Shown piece by piece: positions 9,164 through 18,008 of a stretch of 54,403 nucleotides of DNA. The translations under genes were made by a program, and so were the position numbers. The stretch is taken from NCBI GenBank assembly GCA_030426475.1, contig JAUHYR010000007.1:1-54403 (forward strand), written 5' to 3'. Numbering within the stretch: position 1 is the stretch's first letter; each line of letters opens with the position of its first letter. The DNA is from Bacteroidia bacterium (GTDB lineage Bacteria > Bacteroidota > Bacteroidia > Flavobacteriales_E > Vicingaceae). The notes beneath the pieces are model-generated. The model made no database searches. It had not been told where the DNA came from and worked only from the letters and a program-made list of their open reading frames with translations.

Positions 9164-11779
9164 TTGAAAAGGCTAAAACACATATTATTTTTTCTGTTTT
9201 TAGGAATATTTTCTGTTTCCTTTGCTACGCATAACAGAGCGGGAGAAATTACTTACCGACATATTTCAGGGTTAAAATATGAAGTTACAGTAATTACTTA
9301 TACCGACCCAAACAGCCCTGCCGATAGGCCGGAGTTGGAAGTTGTGTGGGGAGACAATACCTTAGATACAGTTAAGAGAACTAACATAACTTCGGTATCG
9401 TCTATTATTCAAAAAAACACTTATGTATCACAACATGTTTATCCGGGGCCCGGCTCTTATACGATTTCAGTATTGGATCCAAACAGAAATGCCGGAAGCC
9501 AAAACATTCCTAATTCGGTAAATGTTCCATTTTATATTGAATCAAAATTATTGATTGACCCTTTTTCATTAACATTGGGTTATAATAACTCTCCACAGCT
9601 TTTAAATCCGCCTATTGATAATGCTTGTTTAGATAAAATTTATATTCATAATCCCGGTGCGTTTGATGCTGATGGAGATAGTCTTGCCTATTCACTAGTT
9701 GATTGCAGAGGAAATAATGGAGCGGTTATTCCCGGGTATCTTTACCCTAATCAGGTAAATCCCGGCCCGGGAAATAATATCAGTTTAAATCCCGTTACCG
9801 GAGACTTTATCTGGAACTCTCCCAAAAAGCAAGGAGAGTATAACATTGCCATTTTAATTAGTGAGTACAGAAATGGAAAGTTAATAGGGACCGTATTAAG
9901 AGATATGCAAATTACGGTGGGTATTTGTCAGCATGACCCACCCGATATTCAAGACATAGCCGACATTTGTGTGATAGCCAATGATACGTTAATTTTTAAT
10001 GTTAATGCTTCAAACCCAACTGACCCTCAGGATAAATTAAAATTAACAGCTAATGGTGGTCCATTAGTGTTGACGAATAGCCCTGCTATTTTCTTTCCGC
10101 CAACATTTAATGCCAACTCTGTAACGGGAACATTTTATTGGGAAACGAATTGCGACCATGTAAGGAAACAACCTTATCAAGTTAACTTCAAAGCAGAAGA
10201 TGATAATTTTCCTGTATTAGTAGATTTAGAAACCGTGCAGATAACTGTGATTGCGCCACCACCGACTAACCTGCAAACCACTCCTCAGGGAAATGCCATT
10301 AATGTTACCTGGAACAAAGCCTGTAACAATGCCATTGGCTATAAGATTTACAGAAAAATTAATTATTACGGATACAATCCTGCTTACTGTGAAACGGGAG
10401 TTCCTGCTTACACAGGCTATTCTTTAATTAAAACCATTAGCGGTGTTAACACTACTTCCTTTTTAGATGATAATAATGGCAAAGGCTTGGTTCCGGGAAC
10501 AGCTTATTGCTATATGGTCACTTCTTATTTTTCCGATAATGCCGAAAGCATTGCATCCGTAGAAATTTGTGATACACTTAAAAAAGATGTTCCGTTAATT
10601 ACTCATGTAGATGTGGATTCAACAAGTACTACTTTAGGTAAGATAAACGTAAACTGGTCTAAACCAACCGAACATGACACGATTGCTTATCCCGGTCCTT
10701 ATCATTACTTAATTTACAGAGCCGAAAATAGCTTTACTAATTTTACATTGATTGATTCTACGCTTACTATTAATGATACTACTTATGTAGATAGCTTACT
10801 AAATACGGAACAAAGCTATTATGTATATCGGGTTGATTTTTATAGCACGGGTAATGGATATCAACTAGTAGGAAAATCCAGTGTAGCGCAATCTATTTTC
10901 TTAAACATTACTCCTGCCGACAATCAGTTAACGCTTTCCTGGAATGAAACTGTTCCCTGGGCGAATAGTGAATACACTATTTATAGAAGAAACTTTGCTA
11001 CGGGAGTTTATGATTCCTTGGCTACGGTTACCACTAAATCTTATGTAGATGATAGCCTGGCGAATGGAATAGACTATTGTTATTATGTGAGAAGTAAAGG
11101 GCAGTATTTTACTCCGGGAACAACTAAGCCTTTGCTTAATCGTTCGCAAAAAACGTGTAAGGCACCTGAAGATTTGGAAGCACCTTGCCCGCCTACTTTA
11201 GCTATTGAGGATAGCTGTTCGGAACAGTTTAATCTTTTACTTTGGAATAATCCTAACCTAAGCTGTGCCGATGATGTGGTAAGTTATAAAGTGTATCATC
11301 ATTTTGGTAAGGAAGGAGAGTTTAAAGTAATTTACTCATCTTCTACTGATGTAGATACCGTTTACCAGCACGGACCATTAGAAAGTATAGCCGGTTGTTA
11401 TTATGTTACGGCCATTGATTCTTTTGGAAACGAAAGCGTAATAAAAGATACGGTTTGTGTAGATAATTGTCCGTACTATGTGTTACCGAATGTCTTTACA
11501 CCGGGTAATGACGGTAAAAATGATTTTTTTATTCCTTTCCCTTATCGATATATTGATTCTATTGATTTGACTATTTTTAGCCGATGGGGAAATGTAGTTT
11601 TCTCTACCACAGATAAAGATATTAATTGGGACGGTACAAACACCGAAACCAATAAGCCATGTTCTGATGGAGTGTACTATTACATTTGCACCGTAAATGA
11701 AATATTGCTGGAAGGCATTGTGCCAAGAACGATAAAAGGCAATGTGCAATTAATTCGAAAACAGGGAAGCGGAAAATAG
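9164..11779 (+). CDS. Secreted adhesin-like protein with type B (gliding-associated) C-terminal sorting domain
   Basis: This is an 871-residue exported protein. The start is TTG at 9164, chosen because the signal peptide (KRLKHILFFLFLGIFSVSFA) begins right there. The mature N-terminus (THNRAGEITYRHISGLKYEV) belongs to the same family as the partial protein at 53051. Fibronectin-III-like repeats occupy roughly residues 365-690 (ITVTW-, GYKIYR-type strands). The last ~95 residues (YVLPNVFTPGNDGKNDFF, IFSRWGNVVF, WDG, DGVYYY) form the CHU_C/gliding-associated domain used as a type B type IX sorting signal. Role: probably a surface filament or adhesin. It ends one base before ribE. Confidence 0.88.
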   Translation: MKRLKHILFFLFLGIFSVSFATHNRAGEITYRHISGLKYEVTVITYTDPNSPADRPELEVVWGDNTLDTVKRTNITSVSSIIQKNTYVSQHVYPGPGSYTISVLDPNRNAGSQNIPNSVNVPFYIESKLLIDPFSLTLGYNNSPQLLNPPIDNACLDKIYIHNPGAFDADGDSLAYSLVDCRGNNGAVIPGYLYPNQVNPGPGNNISLNPVTGDFIWNSPKKQGEYNIAILISEYRNGKLIGTVLRDMQITVGICQHDPPDIQDIADICVIANDTLIFNVNASNPTDPQDKLKLTANGGPLVLTNSPAIFFPPTFNANSVTGTFYWETNCDHVRKQPYQVNFKAEDDNFPVLVDLETVQITVIAPPPTNLQTTPQGNAINVTWNKACNNAIGYKIYRKINYYGYNPAYCETGVPAYTGYSLIKTISGVNTTSFLDDNNGKGLVPGTAYCYMVTSYFSDNAESIASVEICDTLKKDVPLITHVDVDSTSTTLGKINVNWSKPTEHDTIAYPGPYHYLIYRAENSFTNFTLIDSTLTINDTTYVDSLLNTEQSYYVYRVDFYSTGNGYQLVGKSSVAQSIFLNITPADNQLTLSWNETVPWANSEYTIYRRNFATGVYDSLATVTTKSYVDDSLANGIDYCYYVRSKGQYFTPGTTKPLLNRSQKTCKAPEDLEAPCPPTLAIEDSCSEQFNLLLWNNPNLSCADDVVSYKVYHHFGKEGEFKVIYSSSTDVDTVYQHGPLESIAGCYYVTAIDSFGNESVIKDTVCVDNCPYYVLPNVFTPGNDGKNDFFIPFPYRYIDSIDLTIFSRWGNVVFSTTDKDINWDGTNTETNKPCSDGVYYYICTVNEILLEGIVPRTIKGNVQLIRKQGSGK

Positions 11780-11780
11780 T

Positions 11781-12371
11781 ATGTTTACAGGAATAGTTGA
11801 GGTATTAGGCGAAGTAGTAGAAATCACCAAAAATCAAGAAAACATTGTATTACAGGTTCAGTCAAGCATTTCTTCTGAATTTAAGATAGACCAAAGTGTA
11901 GCACACAATGGCGTTTGCCTTACGGTTACCAAAGTAGATGCCGATAAGCATGAGGTAGTAGCCATTAAAGAAACTCTTGATAAAAGCAATATCGGTTTAT
12001 TGAAGGTGGGCGATAAAGTAAATCTGGAACGTGCCTTAAAAATGGGCGACAGGCTGGACGGACACATGGTACAAGGCCATGTAGATACTACTGCTATTTG
12101 CCAAAATGTTACCAACCAAGACGGAAGTTACGTTTACCGATTTGAACTGAAACAAAAGCATGAAGGTTTGTTGGTAGAAAAAGGTTCTATCTGTTTAAAC
12201 GGCATTAGCCTTACCGTATTTGATGTTACCGAAACTGCCTTTTCGGTGGCAATTATTCCTTACACCTTTGAGCATACCAACATCCAATACATTCAGCTTA
12301 CTGATTCCGTAAACATTGAATTCGATATGATGGGGAAATACATTAAGCAGTTGATGGGGAAGAGAGGCTGA
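11781..12371 (+). CDS. ribE: Riboflavin synthase, alpha chain
   Basis: It dismutates two molecules of 6,7-dimethyl-8-ribityllumazine to riboflavin. The 196-residue protein has the family's two lumazine-binding barrels. The first opens MFTGIVEVLGEV with HNGVCLTV near residue 43; the second has GHMVQGHVD near 95 and GSICLNGISLTVF near 137. Length is normal. The ATG is one base after the stop of the secreted protein, so it may be co-transcribed with it. No FMN riboswitch was seen, and there is no room for one between the two genes. Confidence 0.95.
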   Translation: MFTGIVEVLGEVVEITKNQENIVLQVQSSISSEFKIDQSVAHNGVCLTVTKVDADKHEVVAIKETLDKSNIGLLKVGDKVNLERALKMGDRLDGHMVQGHVDTTAICQNVTNQDGSYVYRFELKQKHEGLLVEKGSICLNGISLTVFDVTETAFSVAIIPYTFEHTNIQYIQLTDSVNIEFDMMGKYIKQLMGKRG

Positions 12372-12449
12372 TTTTACGGTAATTCTTGTCAAAATGTTAT
12401 AAAAAGGCTTGTTTTCAGGGATTTTGAGTAGTAAGCTGCCATAATTGCA

Positions 12450-12638
12450 TACCCATTCTAAAGAAATGTGTACCCGTTTTTAAGTTTTGCCTACCCATTT
12501 TCAACAAATGGGAACCCACATTAGGGTTTTGTGAACCCATTTCAAGCAAATGCCTACCCATTTTTAAGTTTTGGGTACTCATTTTCAACCAACGTGAACC
12601 TAAATTCAAGTTTTATGTACCCAAATCTTTCAGATAAG
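12450..12638. repeat. 21-bp tandem array between convergent genes (8 units plus a decayed ninth)
   Basis: The 318-base gap 12372-12689 holds units starting at 12450, 12471, 12492, 12513, 12534, 12555, 12576 and 12597, all exactly 21 bases. Most open with TACCCA or AACCCA. Ends alternate between AAATG-type and TTTTG-type, giving a 42-base super-period for much of the array. Unit 3 contains a perfect hairpin (CCCATTT, 5-base loop, AAATGGG; 12494-12512). Weakly similar units extend to about 12408. Because 21 is divisible by 3, the minus strand stays open over 64 codons as heptads (MGxHLLx / MGxQNxx), but nothing else supports translation. Confidence 0.85.
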
Positions 12639-12689
12639 GACTTATTTGTTCTTAATGGAAACTAATTTATTGTGTATAGAAAGACTAAA

Positions 12690-14285
12690 TTATCTCGCAA
12701 TAACAAATCTACCCGCATTAGAATAGCTATTACCAACTACATTAATGAAATAAATACCATTAGTAAGAGCAGAAGTGTTAAGCTGTACTTTATTCTCTTT
12801 ATTAATGTTAATTTCACTTACTATGGCTCCTTTACTATCAATAATGGTAATATAACTTGGTTTTTCAGTAAATGAACTAAAATCAATACTTACATAATTG
12901 TTAGCCGGATTAGGGTAAATAGTTAATTCGTTAGAAGGAACAACTTGCTCATTAATGGATGTAATAATAGAGGTATTACATAGTTGGTTAATTTCACAAG
13001 CGGTTAAAGCTCTGTTATAAATTCTTAAATCATCTATTGAACCTTTAAAATAATACATATAACCCGGTTGTCCCGGTCCCCCAATGCCGTTTCTAGGCTC
13101 AGGAGAATAAGTAATGCTTGATGAAAGAGTAGAACTTCCGTCTTCTACACAATCTATATATACCTTAAGTTGAGAAGTATTTTTATCATACGTGCCTACC
13201 ACATGATGCCATTGTCCGTCAGTAATTTTTTGAGAGGAAACAGCAGCACCTTGTCCGCCATTAATGGTTATTCTTAAATTACCATTAGCGGTTACCGTCA
13301 ATCCATATCCATCGTTAATTTCAATTCTGTCATAAATATATCTTAGATTGTTCACAGAATCAGCTTTTACCCATGCTGCCATGGAAACCGCATTAGTCGG
13401 GCTCATATTGTTGTAAGTAGGGATATTAATATAATCATCAACTCCGTCAAAATAATAGGCGCTGTTTGGAGTGTTAAATCTGTCAGTAGTTAAAGAAGCT
13501 CCATTGGTTGGCACTCCATGATTACCCAGTCCGCTAGAGTCCGAAGAATTTCCTGAGAACATAAAATGACCAATTAAACCTGCACTGAGGTTGTATTGAA
13601 CGTCTGCAAGTTTTTCAATTTCACAAAGATTAATAGCCCGATTGTATATTCTTACTTCATCAATAGAACCATTAAAGAATGAGTTAGTTCCAATTTGCCC
13701 TGTTCCGCCAATACCATTTCTGGGCTCAGGTGTATATGTTATGGAAGAGCTAAGCGTACCAGTTCCTGCAATTACGCCATCTACATATATATTAGCAACT
13801 CCTTTATTTCTATCATACGTTCCTGCCACATGATGCCATTGATTATCTGCAACAACTTGTGTAGAAGTTACCCACACTTGTCCACCATTAATACTAAGCC
13901 TTAGATTTCCTGTGCTGGTAAACATTAGTCCGTATCCATCATTAATTTCAAGCCTATCGAAAACATAGGCATTTTTTCCGGTAGTGGTTCCTTTTACCCA
14001 AGCTGCAATAGAAACAGCATTAGTCGGGCTCATATTAGTATAAGTAGGAATGTTAATATAATCATCAACTCCATCAAAAGCATAAGCACTGTTTGGAGTA
14101 TTAAATCTATCGGAAGTTAAAGAAGCGCCATTGGTTGGTACGCCATGATTACTTAGTCCGCTGGAGTCTCCTGCATTTCCGGTAAAAGGAAAATAGGCAA
14201 TAAGCCCGTTAGTTAAATTAATTTGAGCAAAAGAAGAAAATGAGAATAGAACTATACTCAATAGTAAAGTAGTTTTAGTTTTCAT
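12690..14285 (-). CDS. Secreted double-LamG protein with type IX sorting domain
   Basis: This 531-residue exported protein starts with a signal peptide (MKTKTTLLLSIVLFSFSSFA). Two consecutive LamG/concanavalin-like domains follow (about 22-230 and 231-440) that share most residues, including DSSG-NHGVPTNGASLT and FDGVDDYINIPTY. They also share DGYGL, QWHHV-GTYD and RNGIGG. A type A sorting domain closes the protein (TIYPNPANNYVSIDF to GRFVIAR). LamG domains usually bind glycans or other surface ligands. The two domains look like a recent internal duplication. A perfect TATGTTTG -7 box sits at 14305-14312 (minus), without a well-spaced TTG. It is convergent with ribE. Confidence 0.88.
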   Translation of the reverse strand: MKTKTTLLLSIVLFSFSSFAQINLTNGLIAYFPFTGNAGDSSGLSNHGVPTNGASLTSDRFNTPNSAYAFDGVDDYINIPTYTNMSPTNAVSIAAWVKGTTTGKNAYVFDRLEINDGYGLMFTSTGNLRLSINGGQVWVTSTQVVADNQWHHVAGTYDRNKGVANIYVDGVIAGTGTLSSSITYTPEPRNGIGGTGQIGTNSFFNGSIDEVRIYNRAINLCEIEKLADVQYNLSAGLIGHFMFSGNSSDSSGLGNHGVPTNGASLTTDRFNTPNSAYYFDGVDDYINIPTYNNMSPTNAVSMAAWVKADSVNNLRYIYDRIEINDGYGLTVTANGNLRITINGGQGAAVSSQKITDGQWHHVVGTYDKNTSQLKVYIDCVEDGSSTLSSSITYSPEPRNGIGGPGQPGYMYYFKGSIDDLRIYNRALTACEINQLCNTSIITSINEQVVPSNELTIYPNPANNYVSIDFSSFTEKPSYITIIDSKGAIVSEININKENKVQLNTSALTNGIYFINVVGNSYSNAGRFVIAR

Positions 14286-14373
14286 AGCATAAGTGTTTGA
14301 GCAACAAACATAAGCAAGAAAATTAAATAATCCCTTTCTTTTTTATATAAAACCCGTCCCGAAAAGGATTTAA

Positions 14374-15327
14374 TTAGAAAACCTCTTTAGCAATACTCTT
14401 GACAGCAGTAGATTTTCCCATGGTGTAAAAATGGATGCATGGTACGTTATGTTGAGCCAGTTCTTTGGCTTGCATAGCACTCCACTCAACACCAATCTGT
14501 GTGGCTTCTTCGTTGGTTTTACATTTTTCTACCTCTTTAGCCAGCGCATCAGGAATGTCTATTTTAAAGAACTTAGGTAAAAACTGTAAGTGGCGTTTTT
14601 GTGTTAATGGCTTTAAACCCGGAATAATAGGAACGTTGATGTCATGTTTTCTACATAAGTCCACAAAATCGAAATACTTTTTATTATCAAAAAACAATTG
14701 AGTAACGATGTATTCAGCACCGGCATCAATTTTTTGCTTTAAATACTTCATGTCGCTTTCCATGTTGGGTGCTTCAAAGTGCTTTTCGGGATAGCCGGCT
14801 ACACCAATACAAAAATCAGTAGGGGCAGGGTTGTTAATGTCTTCATCTAAGTATCTGCCGTTATTCAAGTCCACTACTTGTTTTACTAAATCAACGGCAT
14901 GTTCGTTTCCATCAGGCTCAGGCACAAAATTAGCTTCTGTTTTTATGGCATCACCTCTTAGAGCAAGTACATTGTTTATTCCTAAAAAGTTGAGGTCGAT
15001 AAGTGCGTTTTCGGTTTCTTCTTTAGAAAAGCCTCCACAAATTAGATGGGGAACGGTTTCAATATGATATTTATTCATAATGGCGGCACAAATCCCTACT
15101 GTTCCGGGTCTTTTCTTAATGGATATTTTCTCTAAAAAGCCCTTCTCTCTTTTTTTGTACATAAACTCTTCTCTATGATAAGTAACATTGATAAATGCCG
15201 GCTTAAACTCAATCAATGGGTCAATACCGTCATAAATAGATTGAATTTGACTTCCTTTTAAGGGAGGTAAAATTTCGAATGAAAAAAGTGTTTTTTTCGA
15301 ACTATTGATATGCTCAATGACTTTCAT
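14374..15327 (-). CDS. metF: 5,10-methylenetetrahydrofolate reductase
   Basis: MetF reduces methylene-THF to methyl-THF with FAD, supplying methionine synthase. The protein of 317 residues has the TIM-barrel features FSFEILPPLKG, NVTYHREE, PHLICGGFSKEE, NVLALRGDA and a central GVAGYPEKH. It also has DAGAEYIVTQLFFDNKKYFDFV and the C-terminal PCIHFYTMG. A longer frame opens at 15348, but I choose ATG 15327: the product then begins MKVIEHINSSKKTLFSFE, and the predicted -7 box (15346-15353) would overlap the longer start. No methionine-related riboswitch was seen. Confidence 0.94.
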   Translation of the reverse strand: MKVIEHINSSKKTLFSFEILPPLKGSQIQSIYDGIDPLIEFKPAFINVTYHREEFMYKKREKGFLEKISIKKRPGTVGICAAIMNKYHIETVPHLICGGFSKEETENALIDLNFLGINNVLALRGDAIKTEANFVPEPDGNEHAVDLVKQVVDLNNGRYLDEDINNPAPTDFCIGVAGYPEKHFEAPNMESDMKYLKQKIDAGAEYIVTQLFFDNKKYFDFVDLCRKHDINVPIIPGLKPLTQKRHLQFLPKFFKIDIPDALAKEVEKCKTNEEATQIGVEWSAMQAKELAQHNVPCIHFYTMGKSTAVKSIAKEVF

Positions 15328-15345
15328 AACAGAAAAATAAGTGTG

Positions 15346-15376
15346 CAAAGAAAGGAAATGCCTTATTCGAATACAA
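15346..15376 (-). promoter_or_regulatory. Predicted metF promoter
   Basis: On the minus strand TTG (15374-15376), a 20-base spacer and TTTCTTTG (15346-15353, seven of eight to TAnnTTTG). It supports the start at 15327. Confidence 0.4.
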
Positions 15377-15388
15377 GCAAAAAAGGTT

Positions 15389-15691
15389 TTATCTTTTTTC
15401 TATCTCTTTAATTTTAATGACTTCGCCAATAGCACAACCTGCTTCCTGAACATTATTTTGGTTATTGTCTTTTATATAAACTACTTTTACGGGTAGTCTG
15501 GGTTGTTGAAATTCGCTATCTATTTTATGTTTATATACTCGTATAGAATCAGTAGAACTTGGAATTACGATATAACCATTAATGGCGGAGCAGTTAGGGG
15601 TGTAATAAATATAAGCGTCAACGGTATATTTCTTCTTTAAACAAGAAAAAGAGATAAAACTGATAATAATAAAGAGAAAAACTTTGTACAT
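15389..15691 (-). CDS. Small putative lipoprotein of unknown function
   Basis: This is a 100-residue protein. The N-terminus MYKVFLFIIISFISFSC is a lipoprotein signal peptide with Cys17 as the acylation site, followed by KKK. The mature part has a second Cys pair (NCSAIN and AGCAIGEV), possibly a disulfide. No known domain was recognised. It starts three bases after recQ on the same strand, so it is probably co-transcribed, but nothing links it functionally to RecQ. Confidence 0.65.
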   Translation of the reverse strand: MYKVFLFIIISFISFSCLKKKYTVDAYIYYTPNCSAINGYIVIPSSTDSIRVYKHKIDSEFQQPRLPVKVVYIKDNNQNNVQEAGCAIGEVIKIKEIEKR

Positions 15692-15694
15692 GAT

Positions 15695-17902
15695 TTAGTT
15701 ACCCATTTCCGATAAGAATTTGATTCTGAGTAATCGCATTTCTTCTTCAGTATAAGCTCCTTCAAACTCTTCAAAAGCAGCTTCAATGTCATCTTCTTCC
15801 GTTTCTGCGAAATACTCAAACACCTCTTCTTGGTATTCCTCATCAACTAAGTCGTTGATGTAATAATCTAAATTTACCTTAGTACCTGAATGAACAATAT
15901 GTTCAATTTCCTCAATTATGTCTATTGGTTCTTTGCCTTTTGCTTTGGCAATGTCTTCAATGGTAAGTTTTCTGTCAATGCTTTGTATGATATATACTTT
16001 AAGCCCTGACTTATTCACCACCGATTTCATGATCATATCGGTAGGGCGCTCAATGTCGTTTTCTTCTACGTACTTAGCAATTACTTCAATAAACTCCTCA
16101 CCAAACTTTTCAGCTTTACCTTGCCCAACACCAGCAATATTTACCAGCTCTTCCATGTTTATAGGATAACGCAAACACATTTCCTCTAAAGAAGGGTCTG
16201 AGAAAATTACATAAGGGGGAAGCTCCTTTTGTTTGGCAATTTTTTTACGTAAATCTTTTAAAATGTTGTAAAGCGTTTCATCTAAAGCTCCACCGCCACC
16301 ACCTGAAATAATGGCATCGTCATCATCATCACCTTCGTACTCATGTTCTTTAATCAACATGAATGAATGTGGATTCTCAATAAATTCTTTCCCTTTTTTG
16401 GTAACCTTTAAAACTCCGTAATTTTCTACTTCTTTGTGAATAAGTCCTGCTATTAGGCACTGTCTTATAACAGCTTCAAAGTAGCGTTCGTCTTTTTTTC
16501 CGTCTTCATCCTTACCGATACCCATTAACGGATGGTTTTCATGTTTAAATGTAGAGATGTCAGGAATCATTTTTCCGGCAATAAATGCAGAAATATATTT
16601 TGACTTAAACTGTTCTTTTAAAGCTAAGATGACTTCCAGAACTGTTTTTACATCATCTTGTCCTTCAAATTTTTCTTTAGGATTACAGCAGTTGTCGCAG
16701 CCACCTTGCTCTATACAAAGCTCTTCATTAAACGGTTCACCAAAGTAGTGAAGTATTTGCTTTCTTCTACAAATAGCAGATTCCGCATAAGAAACCATCT
16801 CAAGAATAAGTTGAGTTCCTATTTCTACTTCTGCAACAGGCTTACCGTGCAAAAACTTTTCAAGTTTTTCAATGTCCTTATAGCTGTAGAAGGCAACACA
16901 TTTTCCTTCTCCGCCATCTCTTCCGGCTCTACCCGTTTCTTGATAATAACTTTCTAAACTTTTCGGAATATCGTGATGAATAACAAACCTGACGTCAGGT
17001 TTGTCTATCCCCATACCAAAAGCAATAGTAGCCACAATCACATCAGCATCTTCCATTAAAAACATGTCTTGATGCTTGGCTCTTGTGCTAGAATCCATAC
17101 CTGCATGATAAGGAAGTGCCTTTATTCCGTTTACCGATAATATTTCAGCAATTTCTTCTACTTTTTTACGGCTTAAGCAATAAACAATACCCGATTTACC
17201 AGGATGTTGTTTAATAAACTTAATCATTTCCTTTTCTACGTTACGTTTTGGGCGTATTTCGTAGTAAAGATTAGGTCGATTAAATGAATCGATAAAAACT
17301 TTGGCGCCTGAATCCATGCCTAAGTTTTTCATAATGTCTTCTTGAACTTTAGGTGTGGCGGTGGCAGTTAAGGCAATAATAGGAACATTATCAATGGCTT
17401 CAATGATGGGTTTTAACCTACGGTATTCGGGCCTGAAATCATGTCCCCACTCTGAAATACAGTGAGCTTCATCAATGGCAAAGAAAGAGATGTTGATTTG
17501 CTTAAAAAACTCAACGTTTTCTTCTTTATTTAAAGATTCAGGGGCAACGTATAAAAGTTTGGTTTTTCCTGAAGTAATATCAGAACGTACTTGTTTTATT
17601 TCTGTCTTATTAAGAGATGAGTTGAGCACATGGGCTACTCCGTCATCTGTAGAAACTCCTCTAATGGCATCTACTTGGTTTTTCATTAAAGCAATAAGTG
17701 GAGAAACTACTATAGCGGTTCCTTCGCTGATAAGAGCAGGTAATTGGTAGCAAAGTGATTTTCCGCCACCTGTTGGCATAATCACAAAAGAATCATTGCC
17801 ATCCAGTAAATTCTGGATAATGGCTTCCTGTTGGCCTTTAAATTTGTCAAAGCCAAAGAACTGTTTTAAGCTATCGGTGAGAGTTAAAGTTGTGGTATCC
17901 AT
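15695..17902 (-). CDS. recQ: ATP-dependent DNA helicase RecQ
   Basis: RecQ is a 3'-5' DNA helicase for recombination and stalled-fork repair. The 735-residue protein carries helicase motifs MPTGGGKSLCYQLPA (Walker A), DEAHCISEWGHDFRPEY, ALTATAT, FNRPNLYYE and QETGRAGRDG. An RQC zinc region follows (CRRKQILHYFGE, CDNCC) and an HRDC domain (about 535-615, LRKKIAKQKELPPYVIF). It has an extra acidic C-terminal segment of about 100 residues beyond HRDC, with a DDDDD run before HRDC. Longer than the E. coli enzyme (~610), as is common in this phylum. Confidence 0.95.
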   Translation of the reverse strand: MDTTTLTLTDSLKQFFGFDKFKGQQEAIIQNLLDGNDSFVIMPTGGGKSLCYQLPALISEGTAIVVSPLIALMKNQVDAIRGVSTDDGVAHVLNSSLNKTEIKQVRSDITSGKTKLLYVAPESLNKEENVEFFKQINISFFAIDEAHCISEWGHDFRPEYRRLKPIIEAIDNVPIIALTATATPKVQEDIMKNLGMDSGAKVFIDSFNRPNLYYEIRPKRNVEKEMIKFIKQHPGKSGIVYCLSRKKVEEIAEILSVNGIKALPYHAGMDSSTRAKHQDMFLMEDADVIVATIAFGMGIDKPDVRFVIHHDIPKSLESYYQETGRAGRDGGEGKCVAFYSYKDIEKLEKFLHGKPVAEVEIGTQLILEMVSYAESAICRRKQILHYFGEPFNEELCIEQGGCDNCCNPKEKFEGQDDVKTVLEVILALKEQFKSKYISAFIAGKMIPDISTFKHENHPLMGIGKDEDGKKDERYFEAVIRQCLIAGLIHKEVENYGVLKVTKKGKEFIENPHSFMLIKEHEYEGDDDDDAIISGGGGGALDETLYNILKDLRKKIAKQKELPPYVIFSDPSLEEMCLRYPINMEELVNIAGVGQGKAEKFGEEFIEVIAKYVEENDIERPTDMIMKSVVNKSGLKVYIIQSIDRKLTIEDIAKAKGKEPIDIIEEIEHIVHSGTKVNLDYYINDLVDEEYQEEVFEYFAETEEDDIEAAFEEFEGAYTEEEMRLLRIKFLSEMGN

Positions 17903-17944
17903 TAATATTTATTCATAATAAAAACATATAAACTTGAACAATGT

Positions 17945-17976
17945 TTGTATGTCACTATAATTTTAAGCTAAATTTA
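17945..17976 (+). promoter_or_regulatory. Predicted promoter of the glycosyltransferase-carbamoyltransferase operon
   Basis: TTG (17945-17947), a 21-base spacer and TAAATTTA (17969-17976, seven of eight). It lies in the recQ / glycosyltransferase divergent gap, about 30 bases before ATG 18009. Confidence 0.4.
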
Positions 17977-18008
17977 CGGAATAATATCTTACTGGAAAAA
18001 TAAAATTA

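Noticed and set aside
11770-11790. FMN riboswitch upstream of ribE
   Set aside because: Only one base separates ribE from the preceding gene and no RFN-like sequence is visible.
12415-12609. 64-codon minus-strand frame with heptad repeats (MGxHLLx, MGxQNxx)
   Set aside because: It is produced by the 21-bp tandem array, whose length keeps any frame open. No promoter, no recognisable start context and no conserved features.
15381-15403. A/T-only hairpin at the end of the small lipoprotein gene as a terminator
   Set aside because: The stem is seven A-T pairs overlapping the coding end; too weak and likely due to base composition.
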